Source: Combretum micranthum
Taxonomy: Eukaryota > Streptophyta > Magnoliopsida > Myrtales > Combretaceae
NCBI GenBank assembly: GCA_024138025.1
Contig: JAMXBD010001204.1
Coordinates: forward strand, 372,001-436,000
Direction of reading: 5' to 3'
Length of the DNA stretch: 64,000 nt
Shown here one piece after another: positions 1 to 12,643 of the stretch. A program made the translations under genes and the position numbers. Position 1 is the stretch's first letter. Each line of letters begins with the position of its first letter. The notes below the pieces were generated by a model. The model was not told the DNA's origin. It searched no databases and worked only from the letters and a program-made list of their open reading frames with translations.

Positions 1-147
1 TTATCAAGAAATAAATACGGATAAAATAAAGTTGGTAATTATCATGAAAATTTCAAATAAATCAAACATAAATAAAATATAAATGTAGATCAGATACATT
101 TATATTTATCATTTCGGTATAGATACAAATACAAGTGACAAACAGAT
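1..147 (-). mobile_element. MITE, family 1, copy truncated by the window edge
   Basis: Read on the minus strand, this stretch starts ATCTGTTTG and runs through pyrimidine-rich text that matches the copies at 31.7 kb and 62.97 kb, with shared words such as TTTACATCTATATTTTAT and TTTATTTGA. Only one end lies in the window. It is non-coding. The class cannot be fixed without the other end; the terminal text suggests a hAT-like MITE. Confidence 0.5.
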
Positions 148-796
148 TATTCAAACAGAAGATAACCTTTTTGAAAATGGACAGAAAGGAAATTTGTAGA
201 GAAGCGGTGGAGTGGGGTATAAACAGCAACTTCCAATCTTCATCACCTCTTCCCTTTACCAACCATATCCTTGGTTGTATTAGTTATAATTATGGATTAA
301 GTCTTTCATGTAGGCACCACAGCTTGAATTTAGTAATTTTTTTTCCTTCCATCTAAATGCATTATGTACCAGTCAATCACGTTCTTCTTGCTTTTTCGGA
401 ACCAAAGCATTTTGCATCCCTAGTAACTATTTTAATTTTTATTTATAATATACCATAAATAATAATTATATTGTTCATTATCAAATAAGCTATTATTACA
501 TAATAGTAATTATATAATTTGATTTCGTAACTTATTTTTTTCCCTACAATTACCATTATAAAAATAGATATAGATTATTGAATAACTCTCCTATTTAAAT
601 ATATCTTATGATTTATCTTTACTAAAAGGAAAACTCATACAAATTTTATGCATTGACTCTATTTTTTTTTTAACTAATAATTAATATTTAAATAATATAT
701 ATACAATCTTTTACGAAATTTATTAAATATCCTTAAGTAAAAGTTTAACTTTGATAAATTCACATAAAAGATCATAACTATACGATCGCTTCTTTA

Positions 797-838
797 TATG
801 GCTTCAATGTTTGTGAAAGATAAGAGGCAAGTTCTTGA
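797..838 (+). other. possible isolated exon start
   Basis: An ATG is followed by 14 sense codons (MASMFVKDKRQVLE) and then by GTGAGT, a strong plant splice donor. No continuation exon was recognised downstream, so this is a weak hint of a gene fragment and could be chance. Confidence 0.15.
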
Positions 839-1246
839 GGTGAGTTAACCCACATCATTACACCTACTATGGTGATTTTAGGCCTTCTTTAGGGGTATGT
901 CCTTGTTACATTAGTGAAAAGTAGTTTCTTACTTTCTAGAACAAGTTAATCTAAATATTTGAAGATAAATTACAAATAATGATCTTGTTAAGTTCTAAGA
1001 GTAACTCTCTAAGAATTTTAGGCAACAAAACTCCATTGCTTCACAATTCCTCAATTCGCAAGTAAATTTTTTAGTCATTTTATAAATTCTTGAAGAAAGC
1101 ATATGTGTTTCTTAAAAATGATCAAGATTCCGATTTCTGACTTTGATCTCAATCTTGAGATAGTGTTGGACTTTGTATGTCTTAGCACAAGTCTTCATTC
1201 ATGCTTTTTATATTCATTCTTCAATGGGTAGAGCCAGTGGTCATAA

Positions 1247-1435
1247 ATGGTTTGCTTTAAAAATCCATGGAAAAGTCATTTAGCATATGATGAATTCTTA
1301 AAAGAACTTCCACCTAATACTTGTCATTGCAATGTTTGCGTTTCTCTTACAAATAATAGATCCTTGAACAAATGTAAGCTTCCTTTCGAGAGAATAATGC
1401 TGTTAATTGTTATCATATTGAAAAATGAAAAATGA
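1247..1435 (+). other. unassigned 62-codon ORF with a Cys-rich patch
   Basis: This short frame contains ordinary-looking composition and a CHCNVC cysteine cluster. I do not recognise the family. There is a stop codon directly upstream of the ATG. It may be a fragment of a decayed gene or mobile element, or a chance ORF. Confidence 0.15.
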
Positions 1436-3907
1436 TACTAATTTAACCAAAGATGTTTTAAGTTTGATAGGATGTTTCAAGTAAGGAAATTATCTTTGAA
1501 AAATCACTTTATATTTTAGAGCATAGCACTTTTTTTCTTTCCTTAAAATTCAATTAAATGATTGTTTTTATATATAAAATTGGATAATCAAATTTATGGA
1601 TTTCAAGAATTTAACCATTTGAACTTGTTGATTGTACTTTTCATAATGAACAATAAAACTCATGCTTAGAAGACTTCATTCTAGAACTTATATAATTGTA
1701 AAACTTGCTGAATTTGAGTAGATAGTTTTTCTTTTACATGATTAGGATGTGAAGTAATGTTTAAAATTATTCTTTATATATCTAGTGAGTTGGACTTTCA
1801 AAATTAATTCGCTTATAAAAATTAATGTAAATTGTTAGTAAATTTGATTGGAAATAAGAGAAAAATTTGCATATATCAAAACAAGGATAATATTTGCCGA
1901 AATCTTTGTTATTTTTCACAAAAATCTCTTACATAGATAAGATTTCAGTAGCCAATTGCCTTATAACTTAGAGTTATTATTACTACTAGGATCTAAAATG
2001 GGATAAACCAAATTTCAATCTCTCTCTCCAATTATAATAGTAGTTGTAGTAGTAATAGGAATGACAATAATATCTCAACAATCTTTCGAGATAATGACTT
2101 CCTTTCAACAATTAAGTATCTGATTACTCAACAAACAAATTGCAAATAATAAGATTGCTAATAGTGTCTTTTATGTGAATTAACTGAAGTTAAACTTTAC
2201 TTGTATAGGTGACAAGAAAATATTAGTTAAGAGTAGAATGACAAGAGTGATTGTATATAGTGAATTTCCTTAAGTATACAGGTATATGTATTACCTTATT
2301 TGATAGTTACGTTTGTTAAGATAGATTAAAAACTAAACTAAACATATATTTGAGTATAATCATTGTACGGTGTGTGTATTTGGCTATGGTTGGTAGACTA
2401 AAGGTACCAATGATGTCATCACGGAATTCCGATGGTCTTTATGTAACGTTGCCCCTAAGTAGAGCCACACATAGAAATGATTACGTGTAAAATTTAAGTT
2501 TGGACTCATAAATGTTAAGGAATACCCAAATATCTATAAGCAAGCTCCCATAAGGGCCTGGTCCTTCAGCTTGGAAAAACAATTCTTGAACGACTAATAT
2601 TTCCTAGACATGCAATACTTAACAAGTTAAAATATAAAAGACAGGGCCCCCCCACGGTCCATCCCCATTCGATCGCCCATGTTGCCACTCTAAAATACAA
2701 ATACAACTTTCTAAAAGTTGTTTCTAATGTCTCTTTACTATGCAGATTTGGCTGGAAGAAAAAATATGTAACATTAAAGAAATAAGATATATATATATAT
2801 ATATGTTTTACTTTTAAAAGTAAAAGTAAAAGAAATAAAATAAATATATTTGTTTATCTAATTGATTTATTTCCAGTAAGATTATCAAATCTTGATATAT
2901 TAATTTCTTTAATTATATTAGAATATTTTTTATTTATAATATCTGTTAATTTCTTTCTTTTTCTATCCATATGATTAAAATATTTTAAATATCTTAGTTG
3001 AAATTGGTAAGTTTAAAATTAGTTGATGTGTTCTGGTTTTCCTTTTTTATAGATAAAAGCAAATAAATCTTTGTACTTTAATATATTAATATCTAATTTG
3101 AAAATTATAATATATCATTATCATGTTTATAAGACAACTTAATGAACCTTTATGAATTTGTTATTTTATTGATTCACCCTCTTTCTTTTTTCAAATTATA
3201 TTTCAACACATAAAAGCATCCTTTTCAAAACTCAAACAGATATTGCTTTTCAAAATTAAATAAGTTTTTAGCATTAAACTACCACTTAACACCATCATAA
3301 GTGTATGCATTGCCATCACCGCTCTCATGTATAACACGTCAAGGTTAGACATTTTTATTATATTGTACTTTTTTTTTCCTTTAATTTTTTTAATATTATT
3401 CTCTTTATGAAAGTTTGTTAACTTAACTTTAGGATTGTCTTCTTATTTTAGTTCATGTATCAAATATTAGAAACACTAAATGATAAAAGTTTTACATTTT
3501 ATATAATCAAAAATGAAACATCATCTAACTTTTTATAAAATAAAATATAGATATAAATATCAATTATACTTAATATGACATGGTAGAACACATAATTAAT
3601 AATGTGTTATGCACTATATATGGGAAGTATTGTGGAAAAGATCAATACAGATGCCATCATAGATGAATTTTATGACATTAAAGAGCGACCTATTAAACTT
3701 CGATGGTTTTTTTCTTTAGTTTGGCTATTGTACATTTTTCTTTATATAATAATAATATGGAAGTGGCTTTGATAATATTGATTATGGCCCCCTAGTCATA
3801 TAATTTTGCGTCAATCCCTGTATACATGTGTGTTGTTTGGATCCTAAGTTATCCCTGTGTTGCTTGACATACTTAAAAATAGAGATAATAATTGGTTGTT
3901 TGTTGCA

Positions 3908-3916
3908 ATATATATA

Positions 3917-3952
<36 letters not shown>

Positions 3953-3964
3953 TGTATGTATGTG
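3908..3964. repeat. compound microsatellite (AT)n-(TATG)n
   Basis: About nine AT units run straight into about ten TATG units. It sits in the Gypsy 5' LTR; the 3' LTR copy near 14457 has only a short TGTATGTATG remnant, so the array expanded after insertion or shrank in the other copy. Confidence 0.9.
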
Positions 3965-4046
3965 AATGAGTTATGTTTGCTCATGTGTTTGTACTCTTTT
4001 CTTTTCTTTTTCTTTTTTCCTTTTTAGGTTCAGCCAGCATTCGTGT

Positions 4047-6703
4047 TGAAATATCCAAAAATTTTAATGTTTAATTAATTTGAATACACATGTAGTATGT
4101 TTGCTTGAGGTATATAATTATAGTGGATAATTAGATAATAAAATATGATATGTTAGCATGATTTATTAATAGTGATGAATTGTATGTTTGATTTTATTAA
4201 TATAAATTAGAATTGATGTAGTGTTATATGTTGTGTGTGTTAGTTCAATTTGATAAATTGTTTTGCTTATTAATTTTTAATGCATGTTAAAGCTTGAGTT
4301 TCAAAACAAATTTAAACCAACCCAAATACGCAACATAGCAAATTTTGGAGCCCAAGTCTTTGCAAACTTTAAGCCAAAAAACAAACCCAAATTAGCTTCA
4401 AATCTTGGCCCAAACTCAAGCCTTTTCTTTCCAATAGGAACTGCCTTTAAAGTCAACACTTAAAAGATAAACACAACTTCATTTGTTTTGCCAAATTACC
4501 CCAGCCAAAACAGACTCTAAACAAACCCTAAATTCATCAGTCTTTCAAGCTCCAATTCTCCAACCTTCTCATTCATATTTTCTTGCTCAATTCACTAAAG
4601 ATTCTCTCCCACTCACCATCTACAAGTTGAAGAAAACTTTGTATGCTCTTATGATGAGCTATTTCTTTGTTTTTCATGTAAGAATGATATTTGTTATAAT
4701 GGGATTTTATGGTTAAATGTGATTTTGATGATTTCCATATGTTTGGTATATAGTATTAGTAATATAATTTGGTTTATAGGACTTGATGAGTTCTTGAAGT
4801 GTGTTATTTGAGTGCAAGACATGCTGAAGTTGCTTTGAAGGTGAAAGTTGGAGATGAATGGTTTGATTCATGTTGAGTGATGATTGAAGTTGTTCGATGT
4901 GAATGATGAGGAGTAATTATGTGTTTTTGGTGTTGTTAGGAGTATATGATAGATTGTATATGACTTTTGTTGAGTTTTATTTGTATTAGAACATGTTAAA
5001 GTGAAGAAAATGATGTTTAAAAAATAGGGGATTCGTTTTTCAAAAAGCTACAAAAATTCATGTCCCAGGGTGCACGGGTCGTGTAAGCACTCGTGCTGAT
5101 CCATACGAGGGCATGGCATAGCCCGTGGTAGCTGCTAGACGTTTGGTTCCCAGCGTGCATGGCCACGAGCATGGGCCGTGTAGCAGCCCGTGCTAGGAAC
5201 AAACCCTAACCTTCTTGCCTCATATGGTCAGCACGGCCACGAGCACAAGCCTTGTAGGAGCCTGTCTTTAAAAATAAATTAATTAAATTTGTTTGTGATG
5301 ATTTTATCAGTTTATATGTTTTTCCTTAATTGTTTCTTAATTTGTGATTAATTAAAAAGCTTATATAAACCTATTGTGAGCATTAATACTAGAGTTATGT
5401 TATTATATGAGTTGATTTGAGATTAATGAATGTTAAATACTTAGAAACTAATTATGATCATATTCAATTAAGAGATAGTGATATTTGATATAAATATTTG
5501 TTTGAAATGTGATATATATATTGTGTGAGTCATTATGAACTGGAATATGATTGTGAATTAACCATGTTTTATGTGGAATGATTTCTTTGACAGATTCCTA
5601 TACTCGACTAAGTTCGAATACTGGACTTTTACTTGATAAACCTAATTATCAAGGTACGCAGTAATGTGATTGTTAATTATTAGATTATATATATATATAT
5701 ATATATTCTGAATTAACTTTAATCAAAGAGGAATTAAAAATTGCATGAATTGGTTGTGCTTTTCACCATTAAATTCGGTGCGAGGAGCGACAACCCTATT
5801 AACAAGGTTAACATAATAGTTTAGGCACTTAGGCCACTTAATATCGTATTGATAGGGAGTATCGTATTGTTGTAATATTTTCTTATTCTCAAAAGGATAT
5901 AATATGATTTAGTTCATGTCTATGGGATCTATTGAACTAGGTGATATTATTAATTAAGTTAAGTAAAGTTGATAACAACTATAAACCCTAAATGATATTA
6001 CTTTTTCTTTTGTGGGGATATAACAGAGATATAAGTATTCAAGTTGTTTATATCAACCTCTTGAGCATCTACGGTTACTCAAGACCCCCAGATTCCCCAA
6101 GATTGAATTCGGAGTTTGAATACTCCAGTATTGTTTGTTGACCTAATTAAAGAAAAATAATTTATGATTTGTCTTGCATTAGTTCAGGAGTGTATGCCAC
6201 GTTGTATTTATTTGTATTACTGTGTACTGAGCCTCTGGCTCACTTTCTCTCTTTCAAGTATTGAAGATGATGAGTTTTATGATTCTTTAGGCTATGGGAT
6301 GGATTTTGAAGACTTTCTGGATGAGTGTGATGACTAAGACTCCCTGATCGACCTTGTTGTTTTCCTGACAAAAGAGACCAACTCAAAATTTTTTTTGTTT
6401 AAAAGTGTAATAGTATAGGCATGGCTTGTTTATAAACCTAAGTTGTAATATAAAACATTTACTTTTCCTTATATTGGTTTGTAAATTTTGGGATACCAAG
6501 TGGTATCCATATATTATTATATTAAAGTATTTACTCCTTGATGAGTAGTTTTTGTTTAAAGCTATGTGTAAAAACAGGTTAAACAGGCAATTCACATAAA
6601 CACTTCTTTTCTAGATAACCTTACGTATAATATATCCGTATATTATACATGATTGAGGACTTAACGTATCATATTTTAATATGGTACATGTCGGGTCCTT
6701 ACA
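4047..6703. mobile_element. solo LTR, family X, copy 1 (inside the Gypsy 5' LTR)
   Basis: The segment begins TGAAATATCC and ends GGGTCCTTACA, so it has TG...CA ends. It interrupts the Gypsy LTR exactly: the text on either side joins to match the 3' LTR near 14570-14580. The flanking five bases are CGTGT and CCTAT, a diverged target duplication (3 of 5 identical). It matches 24219-26984 along much of its length, for example the shared blocks around TCAAGACC, GTGTACT..GCC and GATGATGAGTT. It has no coding capacity. At 2657 bp it is long for an LTR, so a non-autonomous element without separate LTRs is also possible. Confidence 0.7.
5055..5272. repeat. GC-rich imperfect repeat segment inside family X LTR copy 1
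   Basis: An AT-rich LTR is broken here by a GC-rich block with repeated and palindrome-like words such as GCACGGGTCGTG, CACGAGCATGGGCCGTG and AGCCCGTGCT. It lies about 1.0 kb from the LTR start. The matching place in copy 2 (25254-25520) holds a different GC-rich block. Confidence 0.65.
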
Positions 6704-6799
6704 CCTATTATGTTTGATCTTTTGGGTTTTGACGCTGTTGTAGACTACAAAGATGATGCTAGCAATGACAACTATTTAGCCAATAAGTAACATGGCAAT

Positions 6800-8278
6800 C
6801 TTAATTAAGTAACTAAGAATGTGGATCAAATTGGTTTCTCTTTAAAATTAAAAAAAAAAATTAACAACAATTAAATCCCCCTCAATTACTTAAGTTAGTG
6901 TTGGAATTTAATATTGTAATATTAAGATTTAAATAAAAACATAAAATGTGAATAATTAAGAGAGAGGGAAGAAAAAAGCTTGAACACAATGATATATAGT
7001 GGTTCAGCCTTGTGCCTATATCTATCCCTCTAGCTTCAAGCTGGGGATCCGGTATTCCACACTAGTATGTTCCACTAATTCAATAAAACTTGTGATTACA
7101 AATAGTGTGCCAACTTCTTAGACTCACTTCCCTCTATTTAGCCTCTCTAACTTAATTCTTAAGTTATCATTGACTATAGAACTATTTGCAATCTTTATGA
7201 TCAAGTCAAAATATAGATAAAAAATATAAGGACACACTAAGTTTCCTCCTCTAAATAGCCAATAACAAAATAATGAAAATTTTATAGGAAGATTGTCAAT
7301 GAACATAAGCAGCTCTTGAGTGATATGAATAGATAGCTTTTGTAGCAGACGTATATCTAGAGTTTTTGAACTTCCTTTTATATATATCTTGTCTACAATA
7401 GCTAATAAATGAATAAGATATTACTAGAGTTTGACCATTAAATGGATGAGTTGTTCTTGATATTGTGCTCTTATAACTTCCTCTTCTTATCTTTATAGGG
7501 CTTCTAAAAGTAAATTTAGAAATAGCTGTAGCTTCTACGTATATCTACTATGATCTTTTTCTCATGAAAATTTCTTCTTTATCTTCATCCAAGTATAAAA
7601 ACCATCATCATCTTATCTCCCATATCCCTTCAAAATAAGAATATATGATGTATCAATTGAGATCTTATCTAAAAATATCAAATGACTATTTTCCTATTTG
7701 TTGCTTCACTTATTTTGCACTTTAGTTATGGATCTTCATGAGAAAAATCCATAACATCATTTGACAAACTTAAATCTTCAAATCTAGGCATGAGAAATTG
7801 CAGCTCATTCATGTAGTCTTGAAATTATCTTGATAATCTTGCTAAACTTTAACTCAAATACCTATGGTTTTTAATCTTACTTAGTGGAACATTCGAATAC
7901 ATTGCCCAAATGTATTCATGCTTTGGAGCTAAGCCGTCAAATAATGTTTAGCATTTTAAACACTTTTTAAACATTTTGCACCCAATCTACAATTTTTTTT
8001 CCATAATTTCCAGACTTACTCTCTTGTTAATGCTATAGGTAGCCTCTATGTTGATTTTACTTCTTTAGTTTGTCCAGCAAATACTTTGAGTAACACTTTG
8101 TGCAACATATAATGCTTTACTTAACCAAAATATTACAATCTGTATGATGCTTTGGAATCTTGGTACTATGGACTATTTCATCTTATTTTCTAAAAAAATT
8201 CATGCATACTTAAAAACTTACTAGTAATCTTTTTATACATTTTTTATCATCAAAACTTGCTTAAAAAGAATCTAACAA
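6800..8278. mobile_element. unclassified insertion in the Gypsy 5' LTR
   Basis: The Gypsy LTR text stops after CATGGCAATC and resumes at GGCACAATCACTTAAC, as judged against the 3' LTR copy at 14660. The repeated TGGCAATC/TGGCACAATC looks like an 8-10 bp target duplication. Inside, a block starting TGTTGGAATTT (about 6899) and one ending ATCTAACA (about 8277) resemble LTR ends. No coding region was recognised, and I cannot assign a class. Confidence 0.45.
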
Positions 8279-8638
8279 GTGGCACAATCACTTAACTTTG
8301 AAGACAAAGATTCTTTAAGTTTGTTTAATGATGTGTTTAGTACTTATGTTTAGATTGTTTGCTAGCGCATAGACCCGACTTTCTATGTATTTTTGTTCAT
8401 TGTGAGATAAATATACTCCTTTATGAGTCGTCTCTAGATAGAGTAGTTGGATCCTTAGTGTGGTTCGTTATGTAGATTCTATGTGACTAATATTTGGATA
8501 AATCTTAACTTATATATATGTGAATGGGAATTGATGATATTATATTCATTTATTATGGTTAGCAAATTCTTAGTCTTAGCATGTCTATAATAAATGTAGG
8601 TTGTAGACGACTCTAATATCTAGGCATCATAGCTTAAG

Positions 8639-8650
8639 TGGTATCAGAGC
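8639..8650 (+). other. primer binding site (initiator tRNA-Met) of the Gypsy element
   Basis: TGGTATCAGAGC is the standard complement of the 3' end of plant initiator methionine tRNA. It stands a few bases after the end of the 5' LTR and so marks the LTR/body boundary. Confidence 0.85.
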
Positions 8651-8867
8651 TTAGGTTTAAAATCTCTTGGAAATAGGCTATGAACTCCTTAGGACTATAA
8701 CTAATGATGAGAGTAAGATAGAAGAGACCATTTGATTAAAACTATTAATGTTTTAACTTTTTTTCCAATTTAATTTCATTATTTAAATTACATTTGTATT
8801 TATCTTTTAATGTAACATGTTTTATCTTATTTATGTCTTCTATTCAATTGTGGTGTTATATATAGAA

Positions 8868-11800
8868 TGCCTAGAAGAAGCTTTGGATTCGGATCATCCG
8901 GGAATACTAGAGATGATATTCTTGAGGAGCAATAGCCACAAGGTCCCCCACCTCTTGTTGCTCAACCAGTACTAATTGATGTAAGACATCTAATTCAGGC
9001 TACCAGTGCATTACTCGAATAACAACAACAACAAATGTAGACGAATGTGCAGGCGATCTAGGCTAATGTTGTACGGTCAAAGATAGAATCGGAACTATGA
9101 TTTTTTAGGTTAATGTGGCTTTAGATTAGGATAGGCTATTAACCTTAATAAGTTTATAGGTTTAGTAAAGATTTTTTAGCCAAAGCTAGGATAGTCATTA
9201 GAATCGAAACTATGTGTAGGTGATTTAGACTAATGTGGCTTTAGATAAGGAGAGGCTATTAACCTTAATAAGTTTATAGGTTTGGTAAAGATTTTTTAGC
9301 CAAAGCTAGGATAGTCATTGGAAGTGGAACTATGAATGGAAGAGGTGGAAAAGACATTTGTGGCTTTAGATGTTATAGAAGACAAGAAGGATGATTATGT
9401 TGCTTGCCTACTAAAGGGAACTGTAAATAACTAGTGGGTAAGGAGAAAAAGGTTGATGGTAGGAGAGATCTCCTAGGAGTGATTCAAATAGCACTTCTAT
9501 ATCGAGTACTTTCTAGAAAATGTAAGATAATAAATGATGTAGGAGTATTACATTCTCCAGTAAGGTGGCACGACGATGGAAGAATTTGAAACTAAATTAA
9601 ATAGGTTGCTAAAATTTCTATCAAAGACTTTGAAGGTTAGTGAGGAGGCTAAAGTTAGTAGGTCCATGACATGATTATAAGCTCAAATCAAGCATGAGGT
9701 TGAGTAATGGTTAAAGAAGATGGAGGATTAGGAGACAAAGAAAACCCATAAATCAATGGGTAAGAGATCAACCTCCAATGTGTAGATTAAGGAGATAGGG
9801 AAGAAGCCCTTGACCATCATGATTAAACCTGTGATCCATAGTAGTGCTAACATCAAGTGTACTAAGTATTGTGGCCCTTATCACATGGGGGAGTGTAAAT
9901 GGCTTGACAATGCATGCTTCCCATGTGGAAATATAAGACACAATAGCAAGACTTGCTTTGAAAGAATTATATTATTAGTTTTCTGCTTCAAGTGTAAGCA
10001 AAGATGACATGAAGCTATCAATTGAAATGAGAAAGAAGGACAAACTTCACGTGGATTTAGGGCAAGATGCCAACAGTCAGGGGGATAGAAAAAGAAGACA
10101 CTAACCTATATCTATGCTCTTCAGCACTAGGATACCTTAGACATGGACATCATTGTAGGTACGCTTTCTATTCTTATAGATATTGCTTATGTTTTCTTTA
10201 ATACTTGGGTAACCTTTTTCATGTCTAAATGAATTGTATCTGAACGTATGTGGTGCTTATGCTGAACCAATGAGTAATTTCTTATTATTGAGTACATCTC
10301 TAGGAAGTGGAAAGATGTTGACTTGAATATGTAAGGGTGTGCATATAGAAATATTTGGTAGACACATACTCGCAAACTTGGTAATGTTAGATATGTTAGA
10401 CTTTGATGTAATCTTAGGAGTTGATTGGTTAACTAAATATTGTGTCACGATAAATTACAATAACTTTGTAATAGAGTTTGGCTTACCAAATGGAGATACA
10501 TTTGTGTTTAAACTTGAAGCTTAAAGATCTCCAACTCTGCCCTCTTGTAAATTATGGAAAAGACGTAATTTAATCATGGCAGCCATGACTTCTAAAGCGA
10601 AGTAATGGTAATAGTTGGCTAGGTGTCTATAGTGTGTGAGTATTAGGATGTTTTCCCAAAAGATCCACCTAAGTTATCGTTAGAAAGAGAGAAAGAATTT
10701 CGTATAGACTTAGTGTTTGGTAAACACCCATATCCAAAACCTCCACATCATATGGCACTAGGAGAATTAGTTGAATTAAAAATGCAATTACAAGAGTTAC
10801 TTGATAAAGGGTTCATTAGATTAAGTATTTTTCCTTAGGAAGCTTTAATACTTTCCATGAAAAAGAAAGATGCAAGTATGAGATTGTGTATAGATTATCG
10901 AGAGTTGAATCGGGTGACTATAAAAAATAAGTATTAATTACCTAGAATTGATGATTTGTTTGACCAATTGACAGGAGCTTTATTTTCAAAGATTGATTTG
11001 AGATCATGATATCACTAGCTAAGGATTAAGGCGGAGGATGTATAGGAGGTGACATTTAGAACTACATATGGACACTATGAATTAGTGATGCCTTTTTGGT
11101 CTGACTAATGTGCTTATAGCTTTCATGGATCTCATGAACAAAGTTTTCAAAGAATATTTGGATAGACTTTTTATGTTATTCATAGATAATATTCTTATAT
11201 ATTCAAAGAGTATAGAATAGCATGAATAACATATGAGATTCGTATTGAGCAAGTTACAAAATGAGAAGCCATATGCTAAGTTTAATAGGTATGAATTATG
11301 GCTAGAACAAGTGGCTTTCCTAAGCCACTTAATCAATATAAATAGAACAATAGCTAATATGAAAAAAGTGAAAGTAGTTGTAGATTAGCTTACTCTCTTA
11401 GGAATGTGACAAAAGTTAAGAATTTCCAGGGATTAATAGGATACTTTAGGAGATTTGTTTAAGAGTCTTCCAAAATTATAGGTCCTTTGACCAGACTTAC
11501 TCAAAAGGGAGTGAAGTACAAGTTGAGTGATAAATGTGAAAGCACTTTCCAATAGTTGAAGGAAAAGTTGGTATTGACACCGGTATTACCAACAAGTGGA
11601 GAGGAGTATACAATATACAATAATAATGTCTCCATATGAGGTATGGGATATGTGCTTATGTAAGTTAGTAAAGTGATAGCTTGTGCTTTAAGGCAATTTA
11701 AACCATATGAAAAGAACTAGCCCATGCATGACTTGGAGTTAGCTGCTGTGGTGTTAACATTAAAGTTATGGAGGCCTATGTATATGGAGAGAAATGCAAA

Positions 11801-12080
11801 ATCTAATTGACTGCAAAAAACCTAAAGTACATTTTCACATAAAAAGAGTTGAATATGAGACAAAGTTAATGGTTAGAGTTAATTAAGGATTTCCAATACT
11901 AAGCTAGGAAAGTAAATGTAATAGTTGATGCTTTGAGTGAAAAAAAAAAAAAGAAAGGGAACTTATTATCATTAATCAGAAGACATAAGGCAATTGGAGT
12001 TAAAAGTTGTGACAAAGCAGGTAATAGTAAGACTAGCAAACCTGAGGCTTCAACCAACAATAATAAAGAGGATTAAATAA
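8868..12080 (+). pseudogene. Gypsy gag-pol pseudogene (gag, protease, RT, RNase H)
   Basis: Broken frames read in Gypsy order. A gag start near 8868 (RRSFGFGSSGN) is followed by a Q-rich stretch. A Gypsy-type zinc knuckle lies near 9850-9960 (CTKYCG..H.GECK then CFPCGNIRH). The protease end near 10400 has DVILGVDWL. RT spans about 10660-11340, with [17 protein letters not shown] and [12 protein letters not shown]. RNase H-like text (LVLTPVLP, ALRQFKPYE, HDLELAAVV) lies near 11560-11770. Many stops are TAG or TAA where the family has CAG or CAA, the pattern expected from C-to-T decay. No part could make a working enzyme. Confidence 0.85.
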
Positions 12081-12208
12081 ACTTAATTTAATGATATGGG
12101 TATGTTGGAGATCAAGAAAATGATAGGAAAGGGAAAAGCCTTGGAGTTTCAAATGGATAATGCAATGGTATTGAGGTATAAAGGCGGTTATGTGTGCTAA
12201 ATTAAGAT

Positions 12209-12572
12209 TATTATGACCTGCCACCTCAGGCTCCACCACAACGGAAAAGGCACCCCTAGGCCCTCAGGTTACCCTGGGCAAAGATCGTGATACTATATCT
12301 ACTAGATCTCTTAGCACACCCTCAGGTATAACTAAGATACAAGAAGCATTGTGTAACGACTCGCAACTCTACCCGTCGAGGTATTATCCACTTTAGCCAC
12401 ATGTCGCACGGTTTTGTCTTTTGGTGTCAACGCTTCCAAGGGGGTTACCCATCCTGGGATTACTCTACCTAAAGCATGCTTAACTTTGGAGTTCTAACAA
12501 ACTCCAAACCATTACACCGAAAAGGCGCCTTTATGATTAGAGTTCTATCATCTATATTTGAGGGGTATTACA
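12209..12572 (-). repeat. Cassandra 3' LTR
   Basis: This is the left repeat and therefore the 3' LTR in minus orientation. The 5S-like block is at about 12428-12522. The terminal bases are decayed (TATTAT for TGTCAC, all transitions). Confidence 0.85.
12428..12522 (-). other. 5S rRNA-like domain in the Cassandra 3' LTR
   Basis: On the minus strand it carries 5S-like landmarks: AGAACTCCAAAGTTAAGC, then a run ending GGATGGGTAACCCCCTTGG. These match the internal promoter area of plant 5S rRNA, with substitutions. It is not a cellular 5S gene, being embedded in an LTR and present once per LTR. Confidence 0.8.
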
Positions 12573-12585
12573 TATTCCCTCACTT
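12573..12585 (-). other. Cassandra polypurine tract
   Basis: The minus strand reads AAGTGAGGGAATA directly before the 3' LTR, in the expected place for a polypurine tract. Confidence 0.6.
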
Positions 12586-12628
12586 ATAGAACTAACATCC
12601 CCGTCAGTTTCGTTACATAGATCTAAAA

Positions 12629-12641
12629 CCATTTGATACCA
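12629..12641 (-). other. Cassandra primer binding site
   Basis: The minus strand reads TGGTATCAAATGG two bases after the 5' LTR. It matches TGGTATCAGAG, the initiator-Met site, at the first eight bases. Confidence 0.7.
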
Positions 12642-12643
12642 TT

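Larger units (their letters stand above)
148..3900. other. AT-rich intergenic stretch, no supported gene
   Basis: No open frame here has recognisable homology. Two weak coding hints are given as separate entries. There is a short (AT)n run near 2780-2803 and a GC-rich patch near 2642-2690. The last few hundred bases may already belong to the Gypsy 5' LTR, whose left edge could not be placed. Confidence 0.5.

Noticed and set aside
3908..3964. CRISPR-like regular repeats
   Set aside because: Plain AT and TATG microsatellite in plant DNA; no spacers.
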